This document shows positions 1-5,964 of a DNA stretch of 16,208 bases, piece after piece; position 1 is the stretch's first letter, and the number at the start of each line of letters is the position of its first letter. Where the stretch lies: the NCBI GenBank assembly GCA_023301015.1, contig JALZVI010000148.1:1-16208 (forward strand), written 5' to 3'. Source of the stretch: Rickettsiales bacterium. GTDB lineage: Bacteria; Pseudomonadota; Alphaproteobacteria; Rickettsiales; 21-14-0-20-44-7. The position numbers were made by a program, and so were the translations under genes. Under the pieces are notes generated by a model. It saw only the letters and a list, made by a program, of their open reading frames with translations. It was not told the origin of the DNA and searched no databases.

Positions 1-129
1 GACAAAGAAGTAAAGTCCAGTTTACAAAATGGAAAGAGAAATTTAAAAATTCAAGTTGCCTCAGTTTTAGAGCAACTCAATCAAAGAACAGGTATCTCTA
101 ACGAAGCTTTAAAACAGCTAATTCAATGA
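1..129 (+). CDS. C-terminal end of an unrecognised protein (partial)
   Basis: Frame 1 is open from the window edge to a TGA at 127-129 and gives a 42-residue, lysine- and glutamine-rich tail that ends in LKQLIQ. The stop overlaps the next start as ATGA (126-129), a typical translationally coupled pair. In Bacteroidota, genes of the downstream type (zf-HC2 plus one membrane segment) often follow a sigma factor gene. This tail shows no recognisable sigma-factor motif, so no function is assigned. The base composition is AT-rich like the first half of the next gene and unlike the rest of the window. Confidence 0.5.
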   Translation, partial: DKEVKSSLQNGKRNLKIQVASVLEQLNQRTGISNEALKQLIQ

Positions 130-977
130 GGACATTTTTTAAACCTAATTCGCATTTGACATCTGAAGAAATTCAAAAATATCTGTCAAATAAACTGAAG
201 GCTGAGACACTGAATGAAGTTGAAAATCATCTTCTGGGTTGTCCGCTTTGTAGCGGTGCAGTTGAAGGTTTTAAAAGTTCTTCAGATCTCGGAGAGGACA
301 TAAAGGCGCTTAAAAAGCTCAAGAAGGAAATTAAATTAAAGACAAGAAGAGAAGAAACAACAGTGATGTGGCCTTTAAAAATTGCTGCTTCTTTGGTGTT
401 TCTTCTCTGTTCTGTTTTTACGGTTTATTATTTACAATCGAATGATCCATTAGAAAATTACACTGCAGCTATTTCTGCTGATTTTTCGTTAGATAATCGT
501 TTTGGTGCAGATGAAACGGAGTTTGAAAAGGCAATTAATTTTTGTGAAAATTCAGATTTTAACACCTGTGTCATTGCTTTAAAAAAATGCATTGAAAAAG
601 GCATCCGCATGACAGAACAGCGCAAGGTGATTGCAGCCATCATCGGCGCATCCGACGACCATCCATCTGTTGAAGAGGTATATCTACGTTCAAACAAAAT
701 TGACTCAAAAATCTCCATCGCCACAGTCTATCGCACCGTGAAGTTGCTAGAAGAAGAAGGCGTGATTGAAAAACATGATTTCGGCGACGGCAAAGCCCGC
801 TACGAAGAAACCACCGACGAACATCACGACCACATAGTCAATGTCCGCACTGGCGAAGTGATTGAATTTGTGAATCAAGAAATTGAAAAACTACAAGAAC
901 GCATCGCCGAAGAGCATGGCTTTGAATTGGTCGATCACCGCCTAGAACTTTTCTGCGTCCCCAAAGGCGCGAAGTAG
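126..977 (+). CDS. Chimeric ORF: zf-HC2 anti-sigma-like N-terminus joined to a Fur repressor lacking its start
   Basis: The 283-residue product has two unrelated halves. Residues 1-~153 carry a zf-HC2 zinc motif (H35-x3-C39-x2-C42), a basic stretch, one membrane segment at about 85-102 and a short acidic, helical region. This is the layout of anti-sigma-factor-like proteins common in Bacteroidota. Residues ~154-283 are almost all of a Fur-family metal-dependent repressor. The winged helix includes GIRMTEQRKVIA (159-170) and SIATVYRTVKLLEEEGVIEKHD (from 197), followed by the metal-site HHDH (233-236) and the dimerisation helix VIEFVNQEIEKLQERI. Fur proteins are about 135-145 residues, so only its first dozen or so residues and its own start are lost. 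The membrane segment would place the Fur DNA-binding domain outside the cytoplasm, which makes no biological sense. Base composition changes at the join. I read this as an artificial or recombinational chimera. The fur half resembles alphaproteobacterial Fur and belongs with the rest of the window. Confidence 0.85.
   Translation: MRTFFKPNSHLTSEEIQKYLSNKLKAETLNEVENHLLGCPLCSGAVEGFKSSSDLGEDIKALKKLKKEIKLKTRREETTVMWPLKIAASLVFLLCSVFTVYYLQSNDPLENYTAAISADFSLDNRFGADETEFEKAINFCENSDFNTCVIALKKCIEKGIRMTEQRKVIAAIIGASDDHPSVEEVYLRSNKIDSKISIATVYRTVKLLEEEGVIEKHDFGDGKARYEETTDEHHDHIVNVRTGEVIEFVNQEIEKLQERIAEEHGFELVDHRLELFCVPKGAK
575..605. other. Probable junction between two unrelated DNA sources
   Basis: Left of this point the sequence is AT-rich and Bacteroidota-like. 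Right of it the sequence is richer in GC and alphaproteobacterial. The change falls in or next to a run of A residues (581-587), which could have served as microhomology for a misjoin. The native Fur N-terminus probably resumes near the codons for KKCIEKGIRM, because such residues precede the winged helix in normal Fur proteins. The exact base cannot be fixed from the sequence alone. Confidence 0.6.
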
Positions 978-990
978 CTTTTAATTTCCT

Positions 991-1046
991 CCCCGCTCGC
1001 CTACTGGTTCGCAGACTAAGGAAGCGCTATCGCGCGCTCAAGGCTG
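991..1046 (+). repeat. Dispersed intergenic structured repeat, copy A
   Basis: This is the longest (56 nt) and most diverged of four related copies (also 2914-2958 on the minus strand, 7656-7702 and 7720-7764). Shared parts are an opening CCCCGCT, a variable short hairpin, a GCAGAC core and a closing GCGCTC-A-GGCTG. It starts 13 nt after the fur stop, on the same strand, and is preceded by the T-rich tract that also precedes the other copies. The middle is about 9-11 nt longer than in the others. Confidence 0.6.
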
Positions 1047-1047
1047 G

Positions 1048-1065
1048 CAAGGCCTACTGGCCTTG
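1048..1065. terminator. Hairpin after repeat copy A (possible fur terminator)
   Basis: CAAGGCC and GGCCTTG form a perfect 7-bp stem around a TACT loop. There is no T-run after it, so it is not a classic intrinsic terminator. It may instead stabilise the fur 3' end or be part of the repeat. Its CCTACTGG (1053-1060) also occurs inside repeat copy A (1000-1007). Confidence 0.35.
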
Positions 1066-1097
1066 AACCTCCCGAAAACCTATCTATAAAACTAACC

Positions 1098-1126
1098 TAT
1101 ACAAACCATTCCCATAATGCTAAACT
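1098..1126 (+). promoter_or_regulatory. Candidate olsB promoter (near-leaderless)
   Basis: TATACA (1098-1103), a 17-nt spacer and TAAACT (1121-1126) match sigma-70 elements at four of six positions in the -35 hexamer. The -10 ends 6 nt before the olsB ATG, so transcription would begin at or next to the start codon. No ribosome binding site is visible. Confidence 0.3.
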
Positions 1127-1132
1127 ATATAT

Positions 1133-1894
1133 ATGGAAAAACTCACAGTCGGCAGCTTGGAGGCATTTGTTGCGAAAAAGCCAGAAAACATCCTCAAAGC
1201 GCAGCAGCTTCGCTATCGAGTTTTTGTTGAAGAAATGGGCGGCGATTTTTCCCAAGAAGTTACCAAGCAAAAACGTGATTTTGACAAGTTCGACGACTGG
1301 TGCGACCATCTCCTAGTCCGCGACACCTCAAAAAACATCATCGTCGGCGCCTACCGAATCCTGCGCCGCTCCCGCCTACCGCAGGGCGAAAAATTCTATA
1401 CCGAATCCGAGTTCGACCTCAGCCGCACACTCTCACATTTCAAAGGCGAAGTTATGGAGCTCGGCCGTTCATGCGTTGACGCCAACTATCGCGACCGCTC
1501 CACCATGCAACTGCTGTGGAAAGCCATCGGCGAATATATCCACGCTTTCAACGTCGACCTAATGTTCGGCTGCGCCAGCTTCAACGGCGCCGACAGCGCA
1601 GAGCACGCCGCCCATCTTTCCTACCTCTACGGAAGCCACCTCGCCCCCGAGGAATTTCGCCCGATAGTCCGCCCAGAATTCCTCCGCGAAATTGAGCTCG
1701 TCGACCAAAGTAAAATTGATCCGCGCCGCGCCCTCGCCAGCCTTCCCCCACTCCTAAAAGGCTACCTCCGCTTAGGCGGCATCATCGGCCAAGGCGCATA
1801 TGAAGACAAAGACGCCAACTCCACCGACGTCTGCATAATGGTAGTTTCCGCTGGAATCTCAGGAAAATACAAAGACAAATTCACAACATCATAA
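1133..1894 (+). CDS. olsB: L-ornithine N-alpha-acyltransferase OlsB
   Basis: The 253-residue GNAT-fold enzyme matches the OlsB/hemolysin-like acyltransferase family. Such enzymes transfer a 3-hydroxyacyl chain from acyl carrier protein to the alpha-amino group of ornithine, giving lyso-ornithine lipid. Family features visible are LRYRVFVEEMGG near residue 27, a conserved D-x-C-DHLLVRD block, VGAYRILRR, and the ELGRSCVDANYRDRSTMQLLW motif around 110-130. The length is normal. The next gene, 4 nt downstream, encodes the partner acyltransferase OlsA, and together they make the phosphorus-free ornithine lipid of the membrane. The ATG at 1133 is the only start before the conserved domain. It has no clear Shine-Dalgarno, and a -10-like hexamer lies just upstream. 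The GC content is higher than in the first 590 bases. Confidence 0.88.
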   Translation: MEKLTVGSLEAFVAKKPENILKAQQLRYRVFVEEMGGDFSQEVTKQKRDFDKFDDWCDHLLVRDTSKNIIVGAYRILRRSRLPQGEKFYTESEFDLSRTLSHFKGEVMELGRSCVDANYRDRSTMQLLWKAIGEYIHAFNVDLMFGCASFNGADSAEHAAHLSYLYGSHLAPEEFRPIVRPEFLREIELVDQSKIDPRRALASLPPLLKGYLRLGGIIGQGAYEDKDANSTDVCIMVVSAGISGKYKDKFTTS

Positions 1895-1898
1895 AGCC

Positions 1899-2621
1899 AT
1901 GCGCCGCCTCATATACCTCATCATCCTGCTCTTAGTTACCATCATCCCGATCATCATAATCGTGATTTTGCCATGGAAAATCCGCTACCGAGTTTTCAAC
2001 ATTTTCTACGGCATAATCTGCAAAATCATCAATTTAGAAGTTGAGTTAATCGGTGACATCACTTCAGAACGACCGCGCATCTTCGTTGGCAACCACACAT
2101 CATATCTAGACATCCTCGTCCTCGGCTCGTTGCTTCCAGCTTCTTTCGTCTCAAAAGCCTCCGTCGCAAACTGGCCGCTGGTCGGTCAAATTGGCAAGCT
2201 TACAGGAACTCTCTTCATCAAACGCGACCGCAAACTAGCCGATTCTCACGTCAAGCAAATGCACGCCGCTTTGCAAGATGGATGCAGCCTCACCTTCTTC
2301 CCCGAAGGCACAACAGGCGACGGCGTAAAAATCCTGCCCTTCAAAACATCCCTATTCAAACTCGCCGAGCGCCACAAAATTCACATTCAGCCAATCACCA
2401 TCCGCTATTCCCACATCAACGGCCTCCCCATTCACCGCAACGAAAAAACCCTAATGTCATGGATCGGCGACATGACCCTAATGCCCCACCTAAAAGAATT
2501 TCTAAGCCTAGGAAAAATCCGCGTACAAGTGGTCATGCACAACCCGATTGAATCGGACGAGAACACCGACAGAAAGAAACTCGCAAAAAAATGCGAAGAA
2601 CTGGTCGCAGGAAGTTATTAA
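1899..2621 (+). CDS. olsA: Lyso-ornithine lipid O-acyltransferase OlsA (PlsC family)
   Basis: The 240-residue protein has an N-terminal membrane segment (about 5-24) followed by a PlsC-type acyltransferase domain. The catalytic H-x4-D is NHTSYLD (H66, D71), and the acceptor-binding motif is FFPEGTTGDG (133-142). The enzyme adds the second acyl chain to lyso-ornithine lipid at the inner membrane. The start is 4 nt after the olsB stop, so the two genes form one operon and catalyse consecutive steps. A general 1-acylglycerol-3-phosphate acyltransferase (plsC) shares the same motifs. The olsB neighbour is what favours OlsA. The stop overlaps, tail to tail, the stop of the convergent antitoxin-like gene. 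Confidence 0.85.
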   Translation: MRRLIYLIILLLVTIIPIIIIVILPWKIRYRVFNIFYGIICKIINLEVELIGDITSERPRIFVGNHTSYLDILVLGSLLPASFVSKASVANWPLVGQIGKLTGTLFIKRDRKLADSHVKQMHAALQDGCSLTFFPEGTTGDGVKILPFKTSLFKLAERHKIHIQPITIRYSHINGLPIHRNEKTLMSWIGDMTLMPHLKEFLSLGKIRVQVVMHNPIESDENTDRKKLAKKCEELVAGSY

Positions 2622-2866
2622 CCCCTCCTCTCCTTCAAATACCCATGTATCAAACGAGTCAGCAGAGTTTGATACGGCATTCTCTCATCAAAAGCCCGCT
2701 CCCTCAGCCGCAAGAAATCCATCGGGCACATCCGCAGCGTAATCCTCTTCGTCTTTTTTGTACTAGGCCGCAATTTCTGATAGCTCAATTCCTTCCTTTC
2801 CAGCGCTTCCGAAATCACACTTTCCTTAAAACAAACCTGCTCCTCAAATCTTTCATAATCATCCAT
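2618..2866 (-). CDS. Orphan BrnA/CopG-type ribbon-helix-helix antitoxin-like protein
   Basis: The 82-residue basic protein ends in a ribbon-helix-helix pattern: the strand KRITLRMCPMDF is followed by helices containing LRERAFDERMPYQTLLTRLIHGYL. This layout, with a charged N-terminal arm, resembles the CopG/BrnA antitoxin family (PF12441-like). Such antitoxins bind DNA, repress their own operon and neutralise a BrnT-like RNase toxin whose gene normally lies just upstream. Here the 194 nt upstream hold no toxin ORF, only a copy of the dispersed repeat, so the gene is an orphan. It may be a domesticated regulator or the remnant of a toxin-antitoxin pair. The ATG at 2866 gives the family-like N-terminus. 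No strong ribosome binding site is seen. Confidence 0.6.
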   Translation of the reverse strand: MDDYERFEEQVCFKESVISEALERKELSYQKLRPSTKKTKRITLRMCPMDFLRLRERAFDERMPYQTLLTRLIHGYLKERRG

Positions 2867-2913
2867 ATATACAGCCTAACAAACAGCCCCCACATATGTT
2901 AAATTAAAAAACC

Positions 2914-2958
2914 CAGCCCCGAGCGCGTTTCAGTCTGCAAGGCCTAGCCACAGCGGGG
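2914..2958 (-). repeat. Dispersed intergenic structured repeat, copy D
   Basis: Read on the minus strand, this 45-nt copy matches copy C (7720-7764) at 40 of 45 positions. Its ends can pair as CCCCG with CGGGG, and the interior can fold as GGC-TAG-GCC. T-rich tracts flank it on both sides on the minus strand. It lies downstream of the thiolase gene, in the sense orientation. Confidence 0.75.
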
Positions 2959-2996
2959 AGAGATTAAAAAACCGCGGGGAAACAATCAAAAACTCA

Positions 2997-3060
2997 GCAA
3001 ATGTCGGCAGATCCGCGCAAATGTCGGCTTTTATGTGCCAAGCGTGTGCCAGATGTGCGC
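2997..3060. repeat. Short degenerate direct repeats after the thiolase gene
   Basis: The 12-mer GCAAATGTCGGC occurs at 2997-3008 and again at 3017-3028. TGTGCC-type words recur at 3034, 3045 and 3054. The cluster sits between repeat copy D and the thiolase stop. No function is apparent. Confidence 0.5.
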
Positions 3061-4311
3061 CTATTCAACTTCCAAATGCACCGCGCCACCCTGACCGCCA
3101 CCAATACATAATGTAGCCAAACCAGAATTTTTTCCACGGCGTCTCAATTCTTTCAACTGCGTCAAAATCAAGCGCGCGCCAGTCATCCCTACAGGATGCC
3201 CTAACGCAACCGCACCGCCATTTACGTTGAGAATATCACGGTCAATCTTGCCCATCCCCTCATCCGCAAATCCACGCTCACAAGCAATCACCTGCGCCGC
3301 AAAAGCTTCATTAATCTCAAGCAGATCAAAATCTTTCAGCTTCGCGCCCGTTTTCTTCAGCAATGCCTTAGTCGCATGAACTGGGCCCATGCCCATTCTG
3401 TGCGGCTCTAGCCCTGCGTATGCCCATTCCTTCACATAGCCAAGCGGCTTCAATTTCAAGGCTTTCGCGCGGCTTTCACTCATCACAATCAGCGCACAAG
3501 CACCATCCGTAATTTGCGAAGCATTACCCGCTGTCACCGTGCCGTTGCGGTCGAAAACTGGACGTGGCTTTTTCAGCTTTTCCACAGTTTGCCCCTCACG
3601 AACACCCTCATCTTGGCTCACAATGCCGCGCTCAGTAACGATTGGCGCAATTTCTTCCGCCAATTTATCACGAGAAGCTTCTGCCCGATTATGACTCATC
3701 GCCGCATATTCATCCTGCTCAGCGCGAGTAATACCGTACTCCTTAGCCAAAACCTCAGCGGTTTGTCCCATGTTCATTCCCGCCACAATATCATGCAGCC
3801 CCAGCACCAAACCAATTGTTGGAGATAGCATAGACATACGGAAACTCGCTATAACCTTCAGCTTCGCCATAGTAGTCCGCGCAGAACCAAGCTGCGTGAA
3901 AAACGCCTTCGCCTTATCATTATATAGCAGCGGAATATTACTCATACTCTCCGCGCCGCCAACCATCATAATCTCTCCGTCACCCGCACGAATCCTAGCA
4001 CCTGCACTGGAAACAGCTTCCATACCGCTCGCGCAATTTCGATGCACTGTATATGCTGGAACTTCGTTAGGAATCCCTGCCTTCAGCGCAATTACGCGGG
4101 CAATATTCATTGCATGTGCTGGGCTACCAACGTTTCCGAAGATCACATGGTCGAGCAAATCAGCGTCAAAATCTGCCCTTGCAAGAACTTCCTTGACTAC
4201 ATGCGCACCCAAATTATCGGCCTGAATACGCGACAAAGCGCCACCCATCTTGCCCATCGGCGTTCTCACACCTTCAATAATCGCAATTCTCTCTCTCTTA
4301 TTCGTCGCCAT
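3061..4311 (-). CDS. fadI: Acetyl-CoA C-acyltransferase (3-ketoacyl-CoA thiolase, FadI-like)
   Basis: The 416-residue thiolase cleaves 3-ketoacyl-CoA with CoA in the last step of fatty-acid beta-oxidation. Catalytic features are all present: the acyl-accepting cysteine in HRNCASGMEA (C93), NEAFAAQ (334-340), the histidine in GGAVALGHPVGMTGAR (H372) and the base cysteine in LCIGGGQGG (C402). A long loop at about 126-185, between the two halves of the first domain, is the pattern of the trifunctional-protein beta subunit (FadI, mitochondrial HADHB) rather than of short AtoB/PhaA thiolases. The FadJ-type partner gene is not next to it in this window. The ATG at 4311 is preceded by AAGGTGG on the minus strand, a good ribosome binding site. 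The gene symbol is given by type and not by exact orthology. Confidence 0.87.
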   Translation of the reverse strand: MATNKRERIAIIEGVRTPMGKMGGALSRIQADNLGAHVVKEVLARADFDADLLDHVIFGNVGSPAHAMNIARVIALKAGIPNEVPAYTVHRNCASGMEAVSSAGARIRAGDGEIMMVGGAESMSNIPLLYNDKAKAFFTQLGSARTTMAKLKVIASFRMSMLSPTIGLVLGLHDIVAGMNMGQTAEVLAKEYGITRAEQDEYAAMSHNRAEASRDKLAEEIAPIVTERGIVSQDEGVREGQTVEKLKKPRPVFDRNGTVTAGNASQITDGACALIVMSESRAKALKLKPLGYVKEWAYAGLEPHRMGMGPVHATKALLKKTGAKLKDFDLLEINEAFAAQVIACERGFADEGMGKIDRDILNVNGGAVALGHPVGMTGARLILTQLKELRRRGKNSGLATLCIGGGQGGAVHLEVE

Positions 4312-4358
4312 GCACCCACCTTAAGTTGAATTTATGCAAAAATAATAGCAGTAATTAG

Positions 4359-4387
4359 TTAACATAATCACCTAGAAATGCTATATT
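4359..4387 (+). promoter_or_regulatory. Sigma-70-type promoter upstream of the 118-residue gene
   Basis: TTAACA (4359-4364), a 17-nt spacer and TATATT (4382-4387) form the best-looking promoter in the window. Transcription would begin near 4394, giving a leader of about 140 nt before the ATG at 4538. That is unusual in a window where other genes have almost no leader. Confidence 0.5.
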
Positions 4388-4485
4388 AGCTATAGTGAGT
4401 GTGCATTTTTGCAATTAATTTCACAAATGTTACAGAAATATGAAAAAACTTCTTGAAATTAAGGTTTGTAGGCGCTACGTTGAGG

Positions 4486-4501
4486 TTAATATTTATTTAA
4501 C
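4486..4501 (+). promoter_or_regulatory. Candidate CtrA box (TTAA-N7-TTAAC)
   Basis: TTAA (4486-4489), seven bases, then TTAAC (4497-4501) match the full consensus bound by the alphaproteobacterial cell-cycle regulator CtrA. It lies 36 nt before the ATG at 4538 and inside the leader of the upstream promoter. It could activate a second promoter or block the first. The motif is AT-rich and short, so a chance match is possible. Confidence 0.4.
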
Positions 4502-4537
4502 ATTGGTCAAGAAGGCCAAAAAATACTAGGATCAATA

Positions 4538-4894
4538 ATGGCAAAAGGTACTGAAGACAAAGAAGTTTTGAAATCATTCGTGAATTTCCGTCGCAAAGAG
4601 CAACCAGCCCAAGCTGATGTTGCATTGAGCAGTGACGTGATGTTTGACACACGCTATATCAAAAACTCATCAACTCTGATTTCAGATGCTTTGCAAAAAG
4701 GTTTTGACGTTTTGCAAATGGCAAACGGTGACATCGTAACAACTGGAACAAAAACTGTAGTATATAAATACTCATGGGACGAAGTTACAGGCAAGCTGAA
4801 ACGCACAAGCATCAGCGGCAAGAAAACAGGCGCCGCAGCTGAACTAGAGCACGAAGAAGGAATCGTTGGCGAAGCGCTTGAAGGCGTTGAGTAA
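4538..4894 (+). CDS. Conserved-looking 118-residue protein of unknown function
   Basis: This cytoplasmic protein has no signal peptide or membrane segment. It has a basic N-terminus, a central mixed region (FDTRYIKNSSTLISDALQKG, then a GDIVTTGTKTVVYKYSWDE stretch that looks like beta strands) and an acidic tail. I do not recognise the family with confidence. The ATG at 4538 follows AGGATC. The gene stands alone: a good promoter and a candidate CtrA box lie upstream, and a strong terminator begins 23 nt after the stop. Such self-contained transcription, with a long leader, suggests a regulated and fairly well expressed gene. A role linked to cell cycle or motility would fit a true CtrA site but is speculation. 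Confidence 0.75.
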   Translation: MAKGTEDKEVLKSFVNFRRKEQPAQADVALSSDVMFDTRYIKNSSTLISDALQKGFDVLQMANGDIVTTGTKTVVYKYSWDEVTGKLKRTSISGKKTGAAAELEHEEGIVGEALEGVE

Positions 4895-4917
4895 GACAAA
4901 ACTTCAATACAAAATTC

Positions 4918-4953
4918 AAAAGCCCCGCCCAAGCAATTGAGCGGGGCTTTTTA
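4918..4953. terminator. Strong intrinsic terminator
   Basis: AGCCCCGC (4921-4928) pairs perfectly with GCGGGGCT (4941-4948) around a 12-nt loop and is followed by T residues. Flanking A and T runs extend the stem to about 11 bp (4918-4928 with 4941-4951). It ends the 118-residue gene. Its right half recurs at 5941-5958. Confidence 0.88.
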
Positions 4954-4965
4954 TTAGTCACACCT

Positions 4966-5904
4966 ATGAGTAAATTTATACCCAACATTAGCCAGAAAGA
5001 CATTTCGGCTGCAGTGAACTTGGCATTTAGCGGGCAAGCACCCAAAGCAACTGAAGAGATAAAAGGCGGCCACGTTAAGAAGACCTTTCGCATAGAGTTA
5101 CATGACGGAAGGGAAGTTATATTCTCTTTTTACAAAGCTTCAGAAAAACACAGACTAGAAAGGTCGCTATCAGCATCTACTTTTTTTCGTAACCACCACA
5201 TCCCAACTCCAAAAATCATTTCCAACGGAATATTGGACAATGGCTCACAAGCTCACTTTTTGGTTCAAGAGTTTGCAAGTGGCCAACATGAGTTTTATCC
5301 AAATACCCATAAATTACGCATGCTGGGCGATATAGTTGGTAGTGTGCATACTACAGAGCTAGACGAAAATTCAGCAAAGCTATTCCTGCCGCTTAAAAAA
5401 TCAGTATCCTCTGCTACTCAGGAAGATATAGAAGCATCGTTGCCGAAAGGCCTTATATACAATGACACTAAACCACTTAATGTTTTCTTCAGCAAAGATA
5501 GCGATTCTGTAGAGTCATTAATTGACCTAGACCGAGTTGGCCAAGGCGCATTCTTAGAATGCATAGTCAGAGCTTTAATCTGCTTTTGCTGCGACGAAAC
5601 CAGCAATGAACTTGATTTAGACAAAACAAAGGCCTTTTTTAGAGGCTATCAAAAGCATAGACGCCTATCTACTCCAGAAAAACTAGCTCTAATTCCAATC
5701 ATTTCTGACACAGTTGTGCAGTTTTATAATTCAGAAATAGAAGTCCTTCACCCACACAAGCTGAAAGACGATCCTGACAACGCCCTCAACTGCACACTTG
5801 AAGAGAGAGCAAAAAACATCCCAGAACAACTCAGTAAAATCAATTCTGTCGATATTATTGGGCCAACCATAAGCAAATCTACGCCACGCCCACATGGACG
5901 CTGA
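4966..5904 (+). CDS. Aminoglycoside phosphotransferase/choline kinase-fold protein, substrate unknown
   Basis: The 312-residue protein has the small-molecule kinase fold of the APH family (PF01636). The N-lobe is at about 30-110 (KKTFRIELHDGREVIF, then FLVQEFASG at the hinge). The catalytic loop is IYNDTKPLNVFF (D167, N172), and LIDLDRVG (D187, D189) holds the metal ligands. The loop has Tyr where most members have His-Gly. The fold serves homoserine, choline, fructosamine and other kinases, so no substrate can be named. Antibiotic resistance is not implied. The ATG at 4966 follows the terminator T-run by only 13 nt with no clear promoter, so the gene may depend on readthrough. The AT-richer composition and the 18-nt direct repeats on both sides suggest a late insertion. 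Confidence 0.7.
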   Translation: MSKFIPNISQKDISAAVNLAFSGQAPKATEEIKGGHVKKTFRIELHDGREVIFSFYKASEKHRLERSLSASTFFRNHHIPTPKIISNGILDNGSQAHFLVQEFASGQHEFYPNTHKLRMLGDIVGSVHTTELDENSAKLFLPLKKSVSSATQEDIEASLPKGLIYNDTKPLNVFFSKDSDSVESLIDLDRVGQGAFLECIVRALICFCCDETSNELDLDKTKAFFRGYQKHRRLSTPEKLALIPIISDTVVQFYNSEIEVLHPHKLKDDPDNALNCTLEERAKNIPEQLSKINSVDIIGPTISKSTPRPHGR

Positions 5905-5940
5905 CATCATTCAATCTACAAATATCGGGGTGCAACAAAA

Positions 5941-5958
5941 AATTGAGCGGGGCTTTTT
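5941..5958. repeat. Second copy of an 18-nt direct repeat (half terminator)
   Basis: AATTGAGCGGGGCTTTTT is identical to 4935-4952, the loop end and right arm of the terminator after the 118-residue gene. Here the left arm is missing, so no terminator can form. The two copies bracket the kinase-fold gene, about 1 kb apart. Confidence 0.8.
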
Positions 5959-5964
5959 TGTGAG

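Noticed and set aside
458..724. Minus-strand open frame across the chimera junction
   Set aside because: It is opposite two recognisable domains and spans the composition break. It has no motif of its own.
2282..2902. Overlapping plus-strand open frames across the olsA end and the antitoxin-like gene
   Set aside because: They are rich in Pro, Arg and His as expected from out-of-frame reading of GC-rich codons, and have no ribosome binding sites.
2997..3060. CRISPR array
   Set aside because: Only two 12-mers and three 6-mers repeat, the spacing is too short, and there are no cas genes.
3514..4225. Long plus-strand open frames opposite the thiolase gene
   Set aside because: They are shadows of a gene with all catalytic motifs on the other strand, and the translations show no domain-like pattern.
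4966..5904. Antibiotic resistance by an aminoglycoside phosphotransferase
   Set aside because: Only the broad fold is visible, the catalytic loop is atypical, and no known resistance enzyme is recognisable.
5941..5958. Terminator for the kinase-fold gene
   Set aside because: The right arm and T-run are present but no complementary left arm lies upstream, so no hairpin can form.
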